Assembly (NCBI GenBank): GCA_964553255.1
Contig: CAZKJS010000031.1
Coordinates: forward strand, 1 to 19,511
Origin: JAQUCI01 sp964553255
GTDB lineage: Bacteria; Bacillota_I; Bacilli_A; Erysipelotrichales; Erysipelotrichaceae
DNA: 19,511 nucleotides
Reading direction: 5' to 3'
The notes under the pieces were generated by a model. The model did no database searches, was not told the DNA's origin, and worked only from the letters and a program-made list of their open reading frames with translations. Below are positions 12,783 through 19,511 of this stretch, one piece after another (the stretch's first letter is position 1; every line of letters starts with the position of its first letter). Made by a program: the position numbers and the translations under genes.

Positions 12783-13529
12783 ATGCAATATTATCAAGCT
12801 TTTTTAATTCTAATCCTTGGTGCCATCTTTGGCTCTTTCTATAACGTTATCATTTATCGTTTACCACTTAAACAGTCTATTGTTTATGGCTCATCCCATT
12901 GTACTAACTGTCAAACAACCATCAAACCTTATGATCTAATACCAATACTAAGTTATTTGATACTAAGAGGTAAATGTCGTAAATGTAAAGCTAATATCTC
13001 ATTACGTTACCCCTTGATCGAATTGATAACCGCTTTTTGCTTTTATCTTGTTTATCACGTTTTAGGTTTAAGTTATGAGTTGATCATCGGCTTAATTCTA
13101 GCGTCTTTACTTATCATCATTGCGATGATTGATATTGATACTATGGAAATCTATGATCGCTTTCATATCTTTATCTTATTTTTAGCTTTGATCAATCTTT
13201 TTATCACCCCATTACCACTACTTGAACATATTATCGGCTTTTTTATCATTAGTATACCTTTTTATATTATTGCCCATATTACAGGTGGTATTGGAGGTGG
13301 CGATATTAAGCTTATCGCTGTATCTGGTTTTCTACTTGGTTATAAAGCAACCTTGATTGCCTTTTTTATTGGTATTGTCATTGGTGGTGTTATCGCCGTT
13401 TACTTACTTATGACTAAGCAGAAAGAACGTAAATCAATGATTGCCTTTGGTCCTTATCTTTGTGTCGGCATCTATTTTGCCTACCTTTATGGTAATCAGA
13501 TATTCAATTGGTATTTAGGTTTATTTTAA
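12783..13529 (+). CDS. pilD: Prepilin peptidase / N-methyltransferase PilD
   Basis: This 248-residue polytopic membrane protease opens with Gly-Ser-Phe-Tyr-Asn-Val in the first helix (17-22), the family signature. A cytoplasmic loop carries two CxxC pairs (Cys40/Cys43 and Cys65/Cys68), the zinc-binding part linked to N-methylation. The catalytic aspartates are likely Asp125 (in Met-Glu-Ile-Tyr-Asp) and Asp174 in the Gly-Gly-Gly-Asp-Ile-Lys motif (171-176). It removes the leader of the pilins encoded here and methylates the new N-terminus. It is the only pilus gene on the plus strand. It diverges from pilB and converges on pilO with a single base between the two stop codons and no terminator. 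Confidence 0.95.
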   Translation: MQYYQAFLILILGAIFGSFYNVIIYRLPLKQSIVYGSSHCTNCQTTIKPYDLIPILSYLILRGKCRKCKANISLRYPLIELITAFCFYLVYHVLGLSYELIIGLILASLLIIIAMIDIDTMEIYDRFHIFILFLALINLFITPLPLLEHIIGFFIISIPFYIIAHITGGIGGGDIKLIAVSGFLLGYKATLIAFFIGIVIGGVIAVYLLMTKQKERKSMIAFGPYLCVGIYFAYLYGNQIFNWYLGLF

Positions 13530-13530
13530 A

Positions 13531-14262
13531 TCATTTACCCAAATCTTCATGGGCAACATCTGTTTTACTACCGGTGCCTGTTCCTGATGCCTTAAAATCA
13601 CCTGTGTAATCCATCTTGTTTAACTTAACAAGCTGATCAACAGCATAAACACTAAATTCAAACTCTGCTTCATTACTTAAAAAGTCATATGATGAGAAAG
13701 TGATAAATACTGATGTTTCCCATTTCTTCGCTTCATCTAGCATATAAACATATCTAGCATAAGTTGTACTTACTTTATAATAATGTTTTGATAATAGTAA
13801 ATTGGTTTTAGTAAGTGGAACATCACTGACAGCAACTTTATAATTGTTATAAGCTTCTACTAGTGTTTTTAGTTCATACGAGTAAATTGTTGGTAATGTA
13901 TCAATTGCATTAGGTACAACAACCTCGGTTGGTAAAAATTTTGTTTCTAAAACCTTCATATTATATTTAGTTGTCAGTGGTAATACCCACCGTTCAAACT
14001 CTGCTTCATTGATTGGCTGTTCAAATTCATTCATAGCCACAGATACTTCCGTAAAGCGACTTGATAATTTATTACGTTGATTACTTATACCTGGTAATGA
14101 AGCCATTACCATAGTTTTTTGGCTCTCTAAATTACTCAATATATTCTTGTTAGCATTAAGTTCTTCAGACATTGGTTTTATAACCAACATATACATAGCG
14201 CCACAAATTGCCAATAATCCTACGAAAAATAACAAGAAGGCTTCTCTTTTAGATACTTTCAT
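13531..14262 (-). CDS. pilO: Type IV pilus alignment protein PilO-like
   Basis: This 243-residue protein has a short cytoplasmic N-terminus, one TM helix (about 8-30), a coiled-coil segment (about 32-75) and a globular extracytoplasmic domain. It ends in a low-complexity tail with repeated Gly-Thr and Gly-Ser. PilO pairs with PilN and is tied to PilM, holding the pilus platform together. Sequence is weakly conserved in this family, so the call rests on topology and on the order pilM-pilN-pilO. It starts 1 nt after the pilN stop, with a strong GGGGAGGT site lying inside the end of pilN. The stop is 1 nt from the convergent pilD stop. Confidence 0.8.
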   Translation of the reverse strand: MKVSKREAFLLFFVGLLAICGAMYMLVIKPMSEELNANKNILSNLESQKTMVMASLPGISNQRNKLSSRFTEVSVAMNEFEQPINEAEFERWVLPLTTKYNMKVLETKFLPTEVVVPNAIDTLPTIYSYELKTLVEAYNNYKVAVSDVPLTKTNLLLSKHYYKVSTTYARYVYMLDEAKKWETSVFITFSSYDFLSNEAEFEFSVYAVDQLVKLNKMDYTGDFKASGTGTGSKTDVAHEDLGK

Positions 14263-14263
14263 T

Positions 14264-14833
14264 TTAGTTACCTCCCCTTAACATGACCAATATTTCGCCA
14301 CGATATACACCATATTCGGTGTCATACTTATAACCTTCATATGATACATCCGCAAAAGAATTGGTTTGTTGGAGTTTAAGCGCATAATTAGATGCCGCAG
14401 CTGGATTTTTTGTTGAGAACTCTACACTTACCACATTTTGTTCATAAGTGATCTTGGTATAAGCTAGATCAGTAGGTTTTTCATAATAAAGGATAGCCAA
14501 AACCTCAGAATCATAACGTGGTAGATAAGCGAAGACATTTTGTATTTCTTTGATTCTTGTATCAATATCATTGATACTGATCAACTTCTTTTGAATATCA
14601 TTTAATTCATCAATCTTTGACTTTATACTACTATCATTTAAATAGTTATTAATATCATTAATCTTATTTTTGACACCAGTATTATCTAAAAGTAACTTAA
14701 CACTATATGCTCCCATCAAAAGCATAGCTACAATTATAATAGCCAAATATAAGCGAACCGGTGAAGTACGACTAGCAACAACCTTTTGTTCTAAACGATA
14801 ACGTTCGTATAGATTCATATCTGTTTTCTTCAT
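14264..14833 (-). CDS. pilN: Type IV pilus alignment protein PilN
   Basis: This 189-residue protein has a cytoplasmic N-terminus with the short motif Met-Asn-Leu-Tyr-Glu-Arg-Tyr (6-12), a variant of the Ile-Asn-Leu-Leu-Pro peptide by which PilN binds the groove of PilM. A TM helix at about 27-48, a coiled coil and a ferredoxin-like extracytoplasmic domain follow. Length is close to the usual 180-200. It lies between pilM (4-nt gap) and pilO (1-nt gap). Confidence 0.85.
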   Translation of the reverse strand: MKKTDMNLYERYRLEQKVVASRTSPVRLYLAIIIVAMLLMGAYSVKLLLDNTGVKNKINDINNYLNDSSIKSKIDELNDIQKKLISINDIDTRIKEIQNVFAYLPRYDSEVLAILYYEKPTDLAYTKITYEQNVVSVEFSTKNPAAASNYALKLQQTNSFADVSYEGYKYDTEYGVYRGEILVMLRGGN

Positions 14834-14837
14834 CTTA

Positions 14838-15737
14838 TCACTTCCTTATCAAAGTACCGATCGCATTAATATAGCGATTCTCGTACTTTACATTAGCTTC
14901 AACATACGCTGGTTTACCGATGATGACACAAGGTATCATTAGCTCATTGTCTACCTTTGATCTTACTGCTTCAAGGATATCATCTGCACCTGATAAAACA
15001 ATCTTTTTTGCGTTTTGACCACTTTCACGAGTATAGGCAAACTGCACCATTTTATTTATGTTTTCAACAACCGCAGTAACAAAATCATCAGCGCTATCAG
15101 CGCTATATTGTAATAACCGATTATTACGTGATAAAGCATATTTACCATCTTCAAATAAGTATAGCCGTAAATGATTAGCTGAAATATCAGCTAATATCAA
15201 CTGTTGATTATCAGCAAAGATCTCCATGCCATCAACCAATTTGATAACCGCATTGGTGGCAGAGTCAATCGTAACAATTTTTAGTTTGCTTTCTTTTAAA
15301 ACATTGATATAGCTTTCAAGTGCATCTTTTAGTATGGCAACTGCTAATATGCGATAGAATTTACTATCATCTTCAACAACCTCTTCCAAAATGACATAAT
15401 CCATCACGTAATCAGGTGTTAGATTAAGTACACTCATCATTTCGCTTCTAACTAGCAAAGCTAAACGCTTTTCATCTACTCTTGGTATCATTAACTCGCG
15501 ATAAATGATCGATGAGTTATTAATACAAAGATTAGTATTCTTGCCATTAAAGCCTCCACTTTTGATCTTGTTGGTTAAAAGATTACTAAAATCTTCAACA
15601 TTGGTTATCCCTTTATCGCTAATCCATTCCTCAGGAAATTCAAAACAATCCTTTTTTTGAATCACTACTTTTGTTTTCTTAACTCGTGCTTGAACTAAAT
15701 AAACACAGCTTCGACAAATCTCAATTGAAAGCGCCAT
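14838..15737 (-). CDS. pilM: Type IV pilus actin-like protein PilM
   Basis: This 299-residue cytoplasmic protein has the FtsA/actin-like fold. A phosphate-1 type start (Ser-Ile-Glu-Ile at 4-7), a second phosphate loop region near Leu-Ala-Asp-Ile-Ser-Ala-Asn (183-189), and an adenosine motif near Val-Leu-Ser-Gly-Ala-Asp (248-253) are visible. It is shorter than proteobacterial PilM (about 350). PilM binds PilN's N-terminal peptide and connects the platform to the PilB and PilT motors. The ribosome site is AAAGGGGT. Order and spacing with pilC, pilN and pilO support the call. Confidence 0.88.
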   Translation of the reverse strand: MALSIEICRSCVYLVQARVKKTKVVIQKKDCFEFPEEWISDKGITNVEDFSNLLTNKIKSGGFNGKNTNLCINNSSIIYRELMIPRVDEKRLALLVRSEMMSVLNLTPDYVMDYVILEEVVEDDSKFYRILAVAILKDALESYINVLKESKLKIVTIDSATNAVIKLVDGMEIFADNQQLILADISANHLRLYLFEDGKYALSRNNRLLQYSADSADDFVTAVVENINKMVQFAYTRESGQNAKKIVLSGADDILEAVRSKVDNELMIPCVIIGKPAYVEANVKYENRYINAIGTLIRK

Positions 15738-15757
15738 TAATTCTACCCCTTTCCTTT

Positions 15758-16948
15758 TTATGATCCAATAGTTTCATACATTTGAAATATCGGTTGGATG
15801 ATTGAAATAACGATAAAACCAATAATTACCCCTAATATAACTATCATGATCGGTTCCATCAAAGCTACCATCCTTTGTAAAGCAACTTCAGCCTCATTAT
15901 CAAAATAATCAGCAGTACTATTTAGAATATCACCAAGCGAACCCGATTCTTCACCAATATAGATCATTGATGATAACATTGGATCAAATGATTCAGTATC
16001 ACTGATCGCCTTTGATATCAATTCTCCTCTACTGACATTTAATATGACACTATCAAATACCTCTTCTAAATACGTATTATTAAGTACTCTGCTAGTAGTT
16101 TCAAGCATATCAATAGTTTGCACACCACTAGAATATAGTGAAGCTAACGCTCTTGCACAACGCGCAGAGTAAATCGTTTGGTTAAGCTTACCGATGATTG
16201 GAATATATAATTTGAATTGATCAAATCTTACCCTAACGCCATGTATGTTTAAACCAGCTTTAACCAAAACAGCTGTTAGTACTAATACTAGAATAATACT
16301 AAGCCAATTATCGATCAAGAAATGGCTAAAGTTTAATAATATCCTTGTTGTCCACGGCACATCTTCTGGCGCAAACATTCCAGTTATTGCTGGTAATACA
16401 AACATTACCAACAATAAGATAACAACGATCGATACAATTCCAAGAATGATCGGATACATACTTGATGAACGAATCTTACTATTTATCTTTAGTTCTTTTT
16501 CATAATGATCAGCCATACGAACAAGGCTTATATCAAGTGTTCCACCCAACTCCCCAGCTGATATCATGTTAACTAATAGTTCAGGAAAAGCCCCTTTTTG
16601 TAGTTCCATTGAATTAGAAAGCGAGTTACCTTTTTGAACATCTTCATATATCTTTGTGAATACTTTACGTGATTTATTATCTTGTGCTTTGTTTTGTAAC
16701 ATATCTAAAGCTTGAATGATTGGAATACCTGACTTGATCATCGTACCAAGTTGACGACAAAAAACAACAAGCGTTTTTAGCTTCAGTTTGCTTGCGACTT
16801 CAACCACCGAAGCTGTTTCATTAAACTCCAAAAGATAGAAATTCTTCGCTTTGACAGCTTGCATTAAATCTTGTGTCGTTTCAGCTTGATAAATCTCCTT
16901 AAGTTGGTTGCCTTTAGCATCTAATACAGTAACACTATAACTTTTCAT
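15758..16948 (-). CDS. pilC: Type IV pilus platform protein PilC (GspF family)
   Basis: The start at 16948 puts GAGGTG 6 nt upstream and gives 396 residues; the GTG at 16957 and ATG at 16954 overlap the ribosome site. After a short N-terminal domain (1-50) come two GspF repeats, each a cytoplasmic helical bundle with conserved Gly-Ile-Pro-Ile and Gly-Glu-x-x-Gly motifs (Glu-Leu-Gly-Gly in repeat 1, Glu-Glu-Ser-Gly-Ser in repeat 2). TM helices follow near 165-190, 210-230 and 365-390. It is the membrane platform rotated by PilB and PilT. Its ribosome site lies at the end of the upstream PilX-like reading frame, so the genes are read as one operon. Confidence 0.94.
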   Translation of the reverse strand: MKSYSVTVLDAKGNQLKEIYQAETTQDLMQAVKAKNFYLLEFNETASVVEVASKLKLKTLVVFCRQLGTMIKSGIPIIQALDMLQNKAQDNKSRKVFTKIYEDVQKGNSLSNSMELQKGAFPELLVNMISAGELGGTLDISLVRMADHYEKELKINSKIRSSSMYPIILGIVSIVVILLLVMFVLPAITGMFAPEDVPWTTRILLNFSHFLIDNWLSIILVLVLTAVLVKAGLNIHGVRVRFDQFKLYIPIIGKLNQTIYSARCARALASLYSSGVQTIDMLETTSRVLNNTYLEEVFDSVILNVSRGELISKAISDTESFDPMLSSMIYIGEESGSLGDILNSTADYFDNEAEVALQRMVALMEPIMIVILGVIIGFIVISIIQPIFQMYETIGS

Positions 16949-16959
16949 TCGCATCACCT

Positions 16960-18048
16960 CTATTGTTCAATGGTATTACCCATAGTCATTAACAGCATTG
17001 GCGCTGTTGAGCCTGAACCCCCAGTTATTGGATCAAGAATTTCAAAAGGAAAATTCTCAAAAGCAACATCATCATAATAAACTCTAATATTACCATCACC
17101 CAAGAAAGTATTAGCCACAATAGCACCATTAACGCGACCACTACCTGAAACCAAAAAATGAGCATTAGGAGCGTAGTATAGCGTTACAGTAGTATAAGAG
17201 CCACCAGTGACCGTAACCGTATCACCACCAGTTACAACATAACCCTCAATCGCGCCTGACCCAGTAACCGTGACATTTAAGTTAGCAGCCATTAATGATA
17301 AATGATAGGTTGCAGAACCGCCAACAGTTACAGTGTGTGCTTTAATAACGTTCTTGTCTTTAACATATATTGGATCAACATAAATCAATAATCTTTCAGG
17401 TTCATCAATCGCTCCAACTGGTATTGAACTTGTGTAGTTAAATGATATCCTAGATGATTCATTGCTTGTGGCTGTCTGCTCGGTATTACCTGTAACATGA
17501 ATGATGAATTTTCCCGTTCCTGTTACTCTAAAATGATTATTTAGCTGTAAGCGATCAACAACGAAATGCTTATCAGTATCACCAACATTGATCGTGAAGT
17601 TACTTCCTGCACTTATATTGATTTCTGGCACATAGTACCAAGTTGATGTAGATGGAATATTATAAACTACTTCATTACTATCCCAGAAATTTTTAAGGAT
17701 ACTACCATCACTTCTGACAAGCGCCCTTCCAGCTGATGAAAAGACTGGCAAACGCGCAAGTGTTGTCTTGTTTGGATATGTTGGAATGGTAATCTGTGGA
17801 AAATCATATACTTCATCCAGAGGATCAACCGCATTTAAACCCCCTTCAGTGATAATGTTATTGATATTTGATGTTGTAGTGAATATATTATTGTTAATAA
17901 GATTACCGTTACTATCAAAAAGCGAAGGATCAAGCTCAATCGCCGGAACGCGAGTTGACCAAGCTAAGTTAATAGCTCCTGCACTGGTTGAGTAAGTAGA
18001 GATTGGTGCACCAATAATCTGTGAACTACCAGTCAGTTGAATACTTCC
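16960..18048 (-). pseudogene. C-terminal beta-rich part of the PilX-like protein, cut off by an in-frame TAG
   Basis: The frame of the PilX-like N-terminal gene continues open after the TAG at 18051-18049 for 362 more codons, to a TAG at 16962-16960. No start codon with a ribosome site is seen right after the stop; the first usable in-frame candidate, a TTG at 17751, has none either. The first residues, Gly-Ser-Ile-Gln-Leu-Thr-Gly-Ser-Ser, are the kind that begin a right-handed beta-helix. Many repeats of Val-Thr-Val-Thr-Gly-Ser-Gly type follow (densest about residues 200-320 of this part), as in large surface-displayed PilX-family or polymer-forming proteins. So the piece is probably the exposed passenger of one 530-residue protein. 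It may be expressed only by readthrough, or not at all if the TAG is a true mutation. Confidence 0.75.
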
Positions 18049-18555
18049 CTAAGTCATTAAGGCCTTATCGATCATAAAACCATTGCCACCCATACCTAAT
18101 ACATATTTAAACGCAAAAGACATCGACAATGTTCTAGTAAAATGACCATAATTTCCAGCTGATCTAATGGTATAAATACTATAACCATCAGCATCCATAC
18201 CACTATATTCCATGGTAATATCAGCGATTGGAATAATACCTTGATTTTCAGATAAAACTAATTCTTGACTAGCATTGTTAGAAATATAGCTATCAATCGC
18301 AGACATGAACGCTTGCGTACTTAGTACCGGATTAGTCTCACTTAAAACTACAACATACTCCTTAAAATCCGTGACCGCCTTTGTCAAGCCTGCTTCAGCA
18401 GTATAATACGCTGTTGTATTTTCTTTAGTTCGAATTGATTGTCTTAAATTACCATTAGCTAATATAACAAGGCTTCCCACCAACGCTGTCAAGACCAAAA
18501 AGATGATCATTACGGTTATCAAGGCCATGCCATTTTTATTTTTTAAAACACGCAT
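18049..18555 (-). CDS. PilX-type minor pilin, N-terminal part ending at an in-frame TAG
   Basis: From the ATG at 18555 (AAGGGTG 6-7 nt upstream) the product is 168 residues; a GTG three codons earlier overlaps the preceding gene. The N-terminus, basic with Asn-Gly-Met-Ala-Leu-Ile-Thr-Val, is the PilX N-terminal pattern, followed by a hydrophobic helix (about 11-33). The segment Tyr-Tyr-Thr-Ala-Glu-Ala-Gly (49-55) is the conserved mark of PilX/GspK-like pilins. The +5 position lacks glutamate, as in this group. It stops at TAG just where a beta-helix would begin, and the same frame goes on for 362 codons. Alone it would be a short pseudopilin able to cap or prime the pilus. It lies between a pseudopilin (1-nt gap) and pilC. 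Confidence 0.82.
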   Translation of the reverse strand: MRVLKNKNGMALITVMIIFLVLTALVGSLVILANGNLRQSIRTKENTTAYYTAEAGLTKAVTDFKEYVVVLSETNPVLSTQAFMSAIDSYISNNASQELVLSENQGIIPIADITMEYSGMDADGYSIYTIRSAGNYGHFTRTLSMSFAFKYVLGMGGNGFMIDKALMT

Positions 18556-18556
18556 T

Positions 18557-18985
18557 TTAGTCACCCTTTCTTAGGTAAATTCTAGTTTGAGCGATAACAG
18601 AATCACCACGCTCATCGGGTGTAGATATAATTGCTAGATCAAGATATGTTAGATCATCCGCGATCGTTACTTGAAAATCAGCAATTTTACTTGCGATCCT
18701 TATATTATTACGATATATTTTGTCATCTATTAAACAATACTCTTGATCATTGGTAATTATACAGCCTCCTTCAATTGATAATGTTTGATGTGATTTACGT
18801 ATATCTTTTTCAAAACTAACAGCGACAATCCTGACATTTTCTTGTCGTGCTATCTTTGAATCTTCACTTTTGAAAAACTGCGAAGTAAATCTAACAACTG
18901 TTACCATTGCGGCTGATATGATACCAATCAAAGCGATAACGATCACTAACTCAATTAAAGTAAAGCCTTTACGTTTATTTTTCAT
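18557..18985 (-). CDS. Type IV minor pseudopilin (PilW/GspJ-like position)
   Basis: From the ATG at 18985 the product is 142 residues. It has a basic leader of seven residues ending Arg-Lys-Gly, cleavage before Phe8, the +5 glutamate at Glu12, and a hydrophobic helix to about residue 32. The globular part has two cysteines (about 78 and 87) around a short loop, able to form a disulfide. The C-terminus is basic. The ribosome site is weak (GGTGG) and overlaps the end of the upstream gene, so translation may be coupled. Minor pseudopilins build the pilus tip or start assembly. Confidence 0.85.
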   Translation of the reverse strand: MKNKRKGFTLIELVIVIALIGIISAAMVTVVRFTSQFFKSEDSKIARQENVRIVAVSFEKDIRKSHQTLSIEGGCIITNDQEYCLIDDKIYRNNIRIASKIADFQVTIADDLTYLDLAIISTPDERGDSVIAQTRIYLRKGD

Positions 18986-18986
18986 A

Positions 18987-19412
18987 TTAACCACCAAAAC
19001 TCAAAACCGATTCGATTTGGCTTTTTTGCCCACTTATGGTGGCATTTGTACTCGCTACTTCCACAATAACTGAAACAAAATTATCTTGAGGATCGTTGAA
19101 ATTAACATATATGGTAATTTGATAACCATTATCCGTTTTCACTAAGCGATAGTTATCACCGTTTTGCTCTATTAATGTATAACCATCATTGACAATATTA
19201 GCTATCAATTGATTTTCGTTAATCGTCTTACTATAGTGATATATATTTTCGCTTACATCTTGGGCTATATAATTTGATGAAAGGTTAGCTTCTGATAAGA
19301 TATTCATTTTTGCTAAGACTAAAAAGGCCGGATAAATCGCTACAACGATTATTCCGAATATCGCCAAGGAAATAACTACCTTAATTAGTGTCATGCCACC
19401 TTTATTTTTCAT
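18987..19412 (-). CDS. Type IV minor pseudopilin with Lys at the +5 position
   Basis: This 141-residue protein has a six-residue leader ending Gly-Gly, predicted cleavage before Met7 and the start Met-Thr-Leu-Ile-Lys. The codon at residue 11 is AAG, so the nearly invariant +5 glutamate is a lysine. The hydrophobic helix (about 8-30) and the beta-rich C-terminal part are otherwise normal. Pilins without Glu5, such as GspK, sit at the tip, as they need not pair with the subunit above. The ribosome site is AAGGTG. The gene is followed by another pseudopilin gene after 1 nt. Confidence 0.82.
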   Translation of the reverse strand: MKNKGGMTLIKVVISLAIFGIIVVAIYPAFLVLAKMNILSEANLSSNYIAQDVSENIYHYSKTINENQLIANIVNDGYTLIEQNGDNYRLVKTDNGYQITIYVNFNDPQDNFVSVIVEVASTNATISGQKSQIESVLSFGG

Positions 19413-19441
19413 TAATTCACCTTACTAAGTTAATATTATCA

Positions 19442-19463
19442 CTAACAATAATAATTTTGTTAG
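19442..19463. repeat. Inverted repeat upstream of the pseudopilin row
   Basis: CTAACAA (19442-19448) and TTGTTAG (19457-19463) are perfect inverted repeats with an 8-nt AT-rich centre, in the gap before the gene starting at 19412. No T-run follows on either strand. It could be an operator or a weak hairpin. Confidence 0.35.
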
Positions 19464-19473
19464 ATTCTAAAAG

Positions 19474-19511
19474 TTAATTCCGTTTTGCTAAAGAAACCGC
19501 GATAAGTCTAA
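19474..19511 (-). CDS. Possible C-terminal end of an upstream gene, cut by the window edge
   Basis: One minus-strand frame is open from the edge to a TAA at 19476-19474 and would end with Leu-Ala-Lys-Arg-Asn. Only about twelve codons are visible, so this is a weak call based on the tight packing of the pilus genes. Confidence 0.25.
   Translation of the reverse strand, partial: RLIAVSLAKRN

Noticed and set aside
10000..17000. Frequent GATC in the pilus genes, considered as an uptake or methylation signal
   Set aside because: Much of it comes from common codons such as Asp-Gln and Ile-Asp; without counting against a background no excess can be claimed.
16960..17751. A separate 263-residue gene starting at the TTG at 17751
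   Set aside because: There is no ribosome site, and the frame is open far upstream to the TAG at 18049; it is better read as the tail of the PilX-like protein.
16960..18555. TAG decoding as an amino acid throughout the genome
   Set aside because: pilB, pilT and the end of the PilX-like frame all stop at TAG in sensible places, and pilT has further stops behind its TAG.

Overview
The window is low-GC, Gram-positive-type DNA. TGA, TAA and TAG all end genes, so the code looks standard and not the Mycoplasma one (TGA stops the gene ending at 8510). A type IV pilus cluster without PilP or PilQ fits a cell with no outer membrane. I suggest a Bacillota or Mycoplasmatota-like lineage such as Erysipelotrichia, Izemoplasma or Acholeplasma relatives; the sequence alone does not settle this.

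Left part (1 to about 7530): the right-hand portion of an integrated, decayed prophage. An AT-rich accessory block comes first (two-TM protein, membrane-anchored zinc-ribbon protein, lipoprotein). A terminator follows, then a higher-GC DNA-packaging module: a TerS-like HTH protein, an HNH endonuclease fused to a P-loop kinase, a C-rich dyad that looks like a cos site, a moron-like membrane protein with its own terminator, a P27-type small terminase, the large terminase and a portal gene. The portal gene breaks off after about 274 codons and continues in frame into the C-terminal nuclease domain of a type III restriction enzyme. This looks like a large internal deletion that removed capsid, tail and lysis genes. 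The element ends at 7508-7530 in the 3' end of a tRNA-Gly gene (an attachment-site half), preceded by a tandem 12-bp repeat that may be integrase arm sites and followed by the old tRNA terminator. No integrase and no intact tRNA are present, so the other end lies beyond the left edge.

Middle (7571-9550): a chromosomal two-gene unit with its own promoter, encoding an SPL-family radical SAM protein and a spermidine-synthase-fold methyltransferase-like protein. The genes overlap by ATGA and end in a bidirectional terminator.

Right part (9599-19511): a type IV pilus locus. On the minus strand, reading right to left, are two minor pseudopilins, a PilX-like protein interrupted by one in-frame TAG, then PilC, PilM, PilN and PilO, and after them PilB (extension ATPase), PilT (retraction ATPase) and a small major-type pilin. 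The prepilin peptidase PilD sits between the two groups on the plus strand with a clear promoter. PilD processes the pilins; PilB and PilT power assembly and disassembly on the PilC platform; PilM, PilN and PilO form the inner alignment complex.

The points most worth following up are the TAG inside the PilX-like gene, the portal-nuclease fusion, the candidate cos site inside the HNH-kinase 3' end, the tRNA-Gly attachment site, and the paired zinc-ribbon and lipoprotein genes that share a domain.
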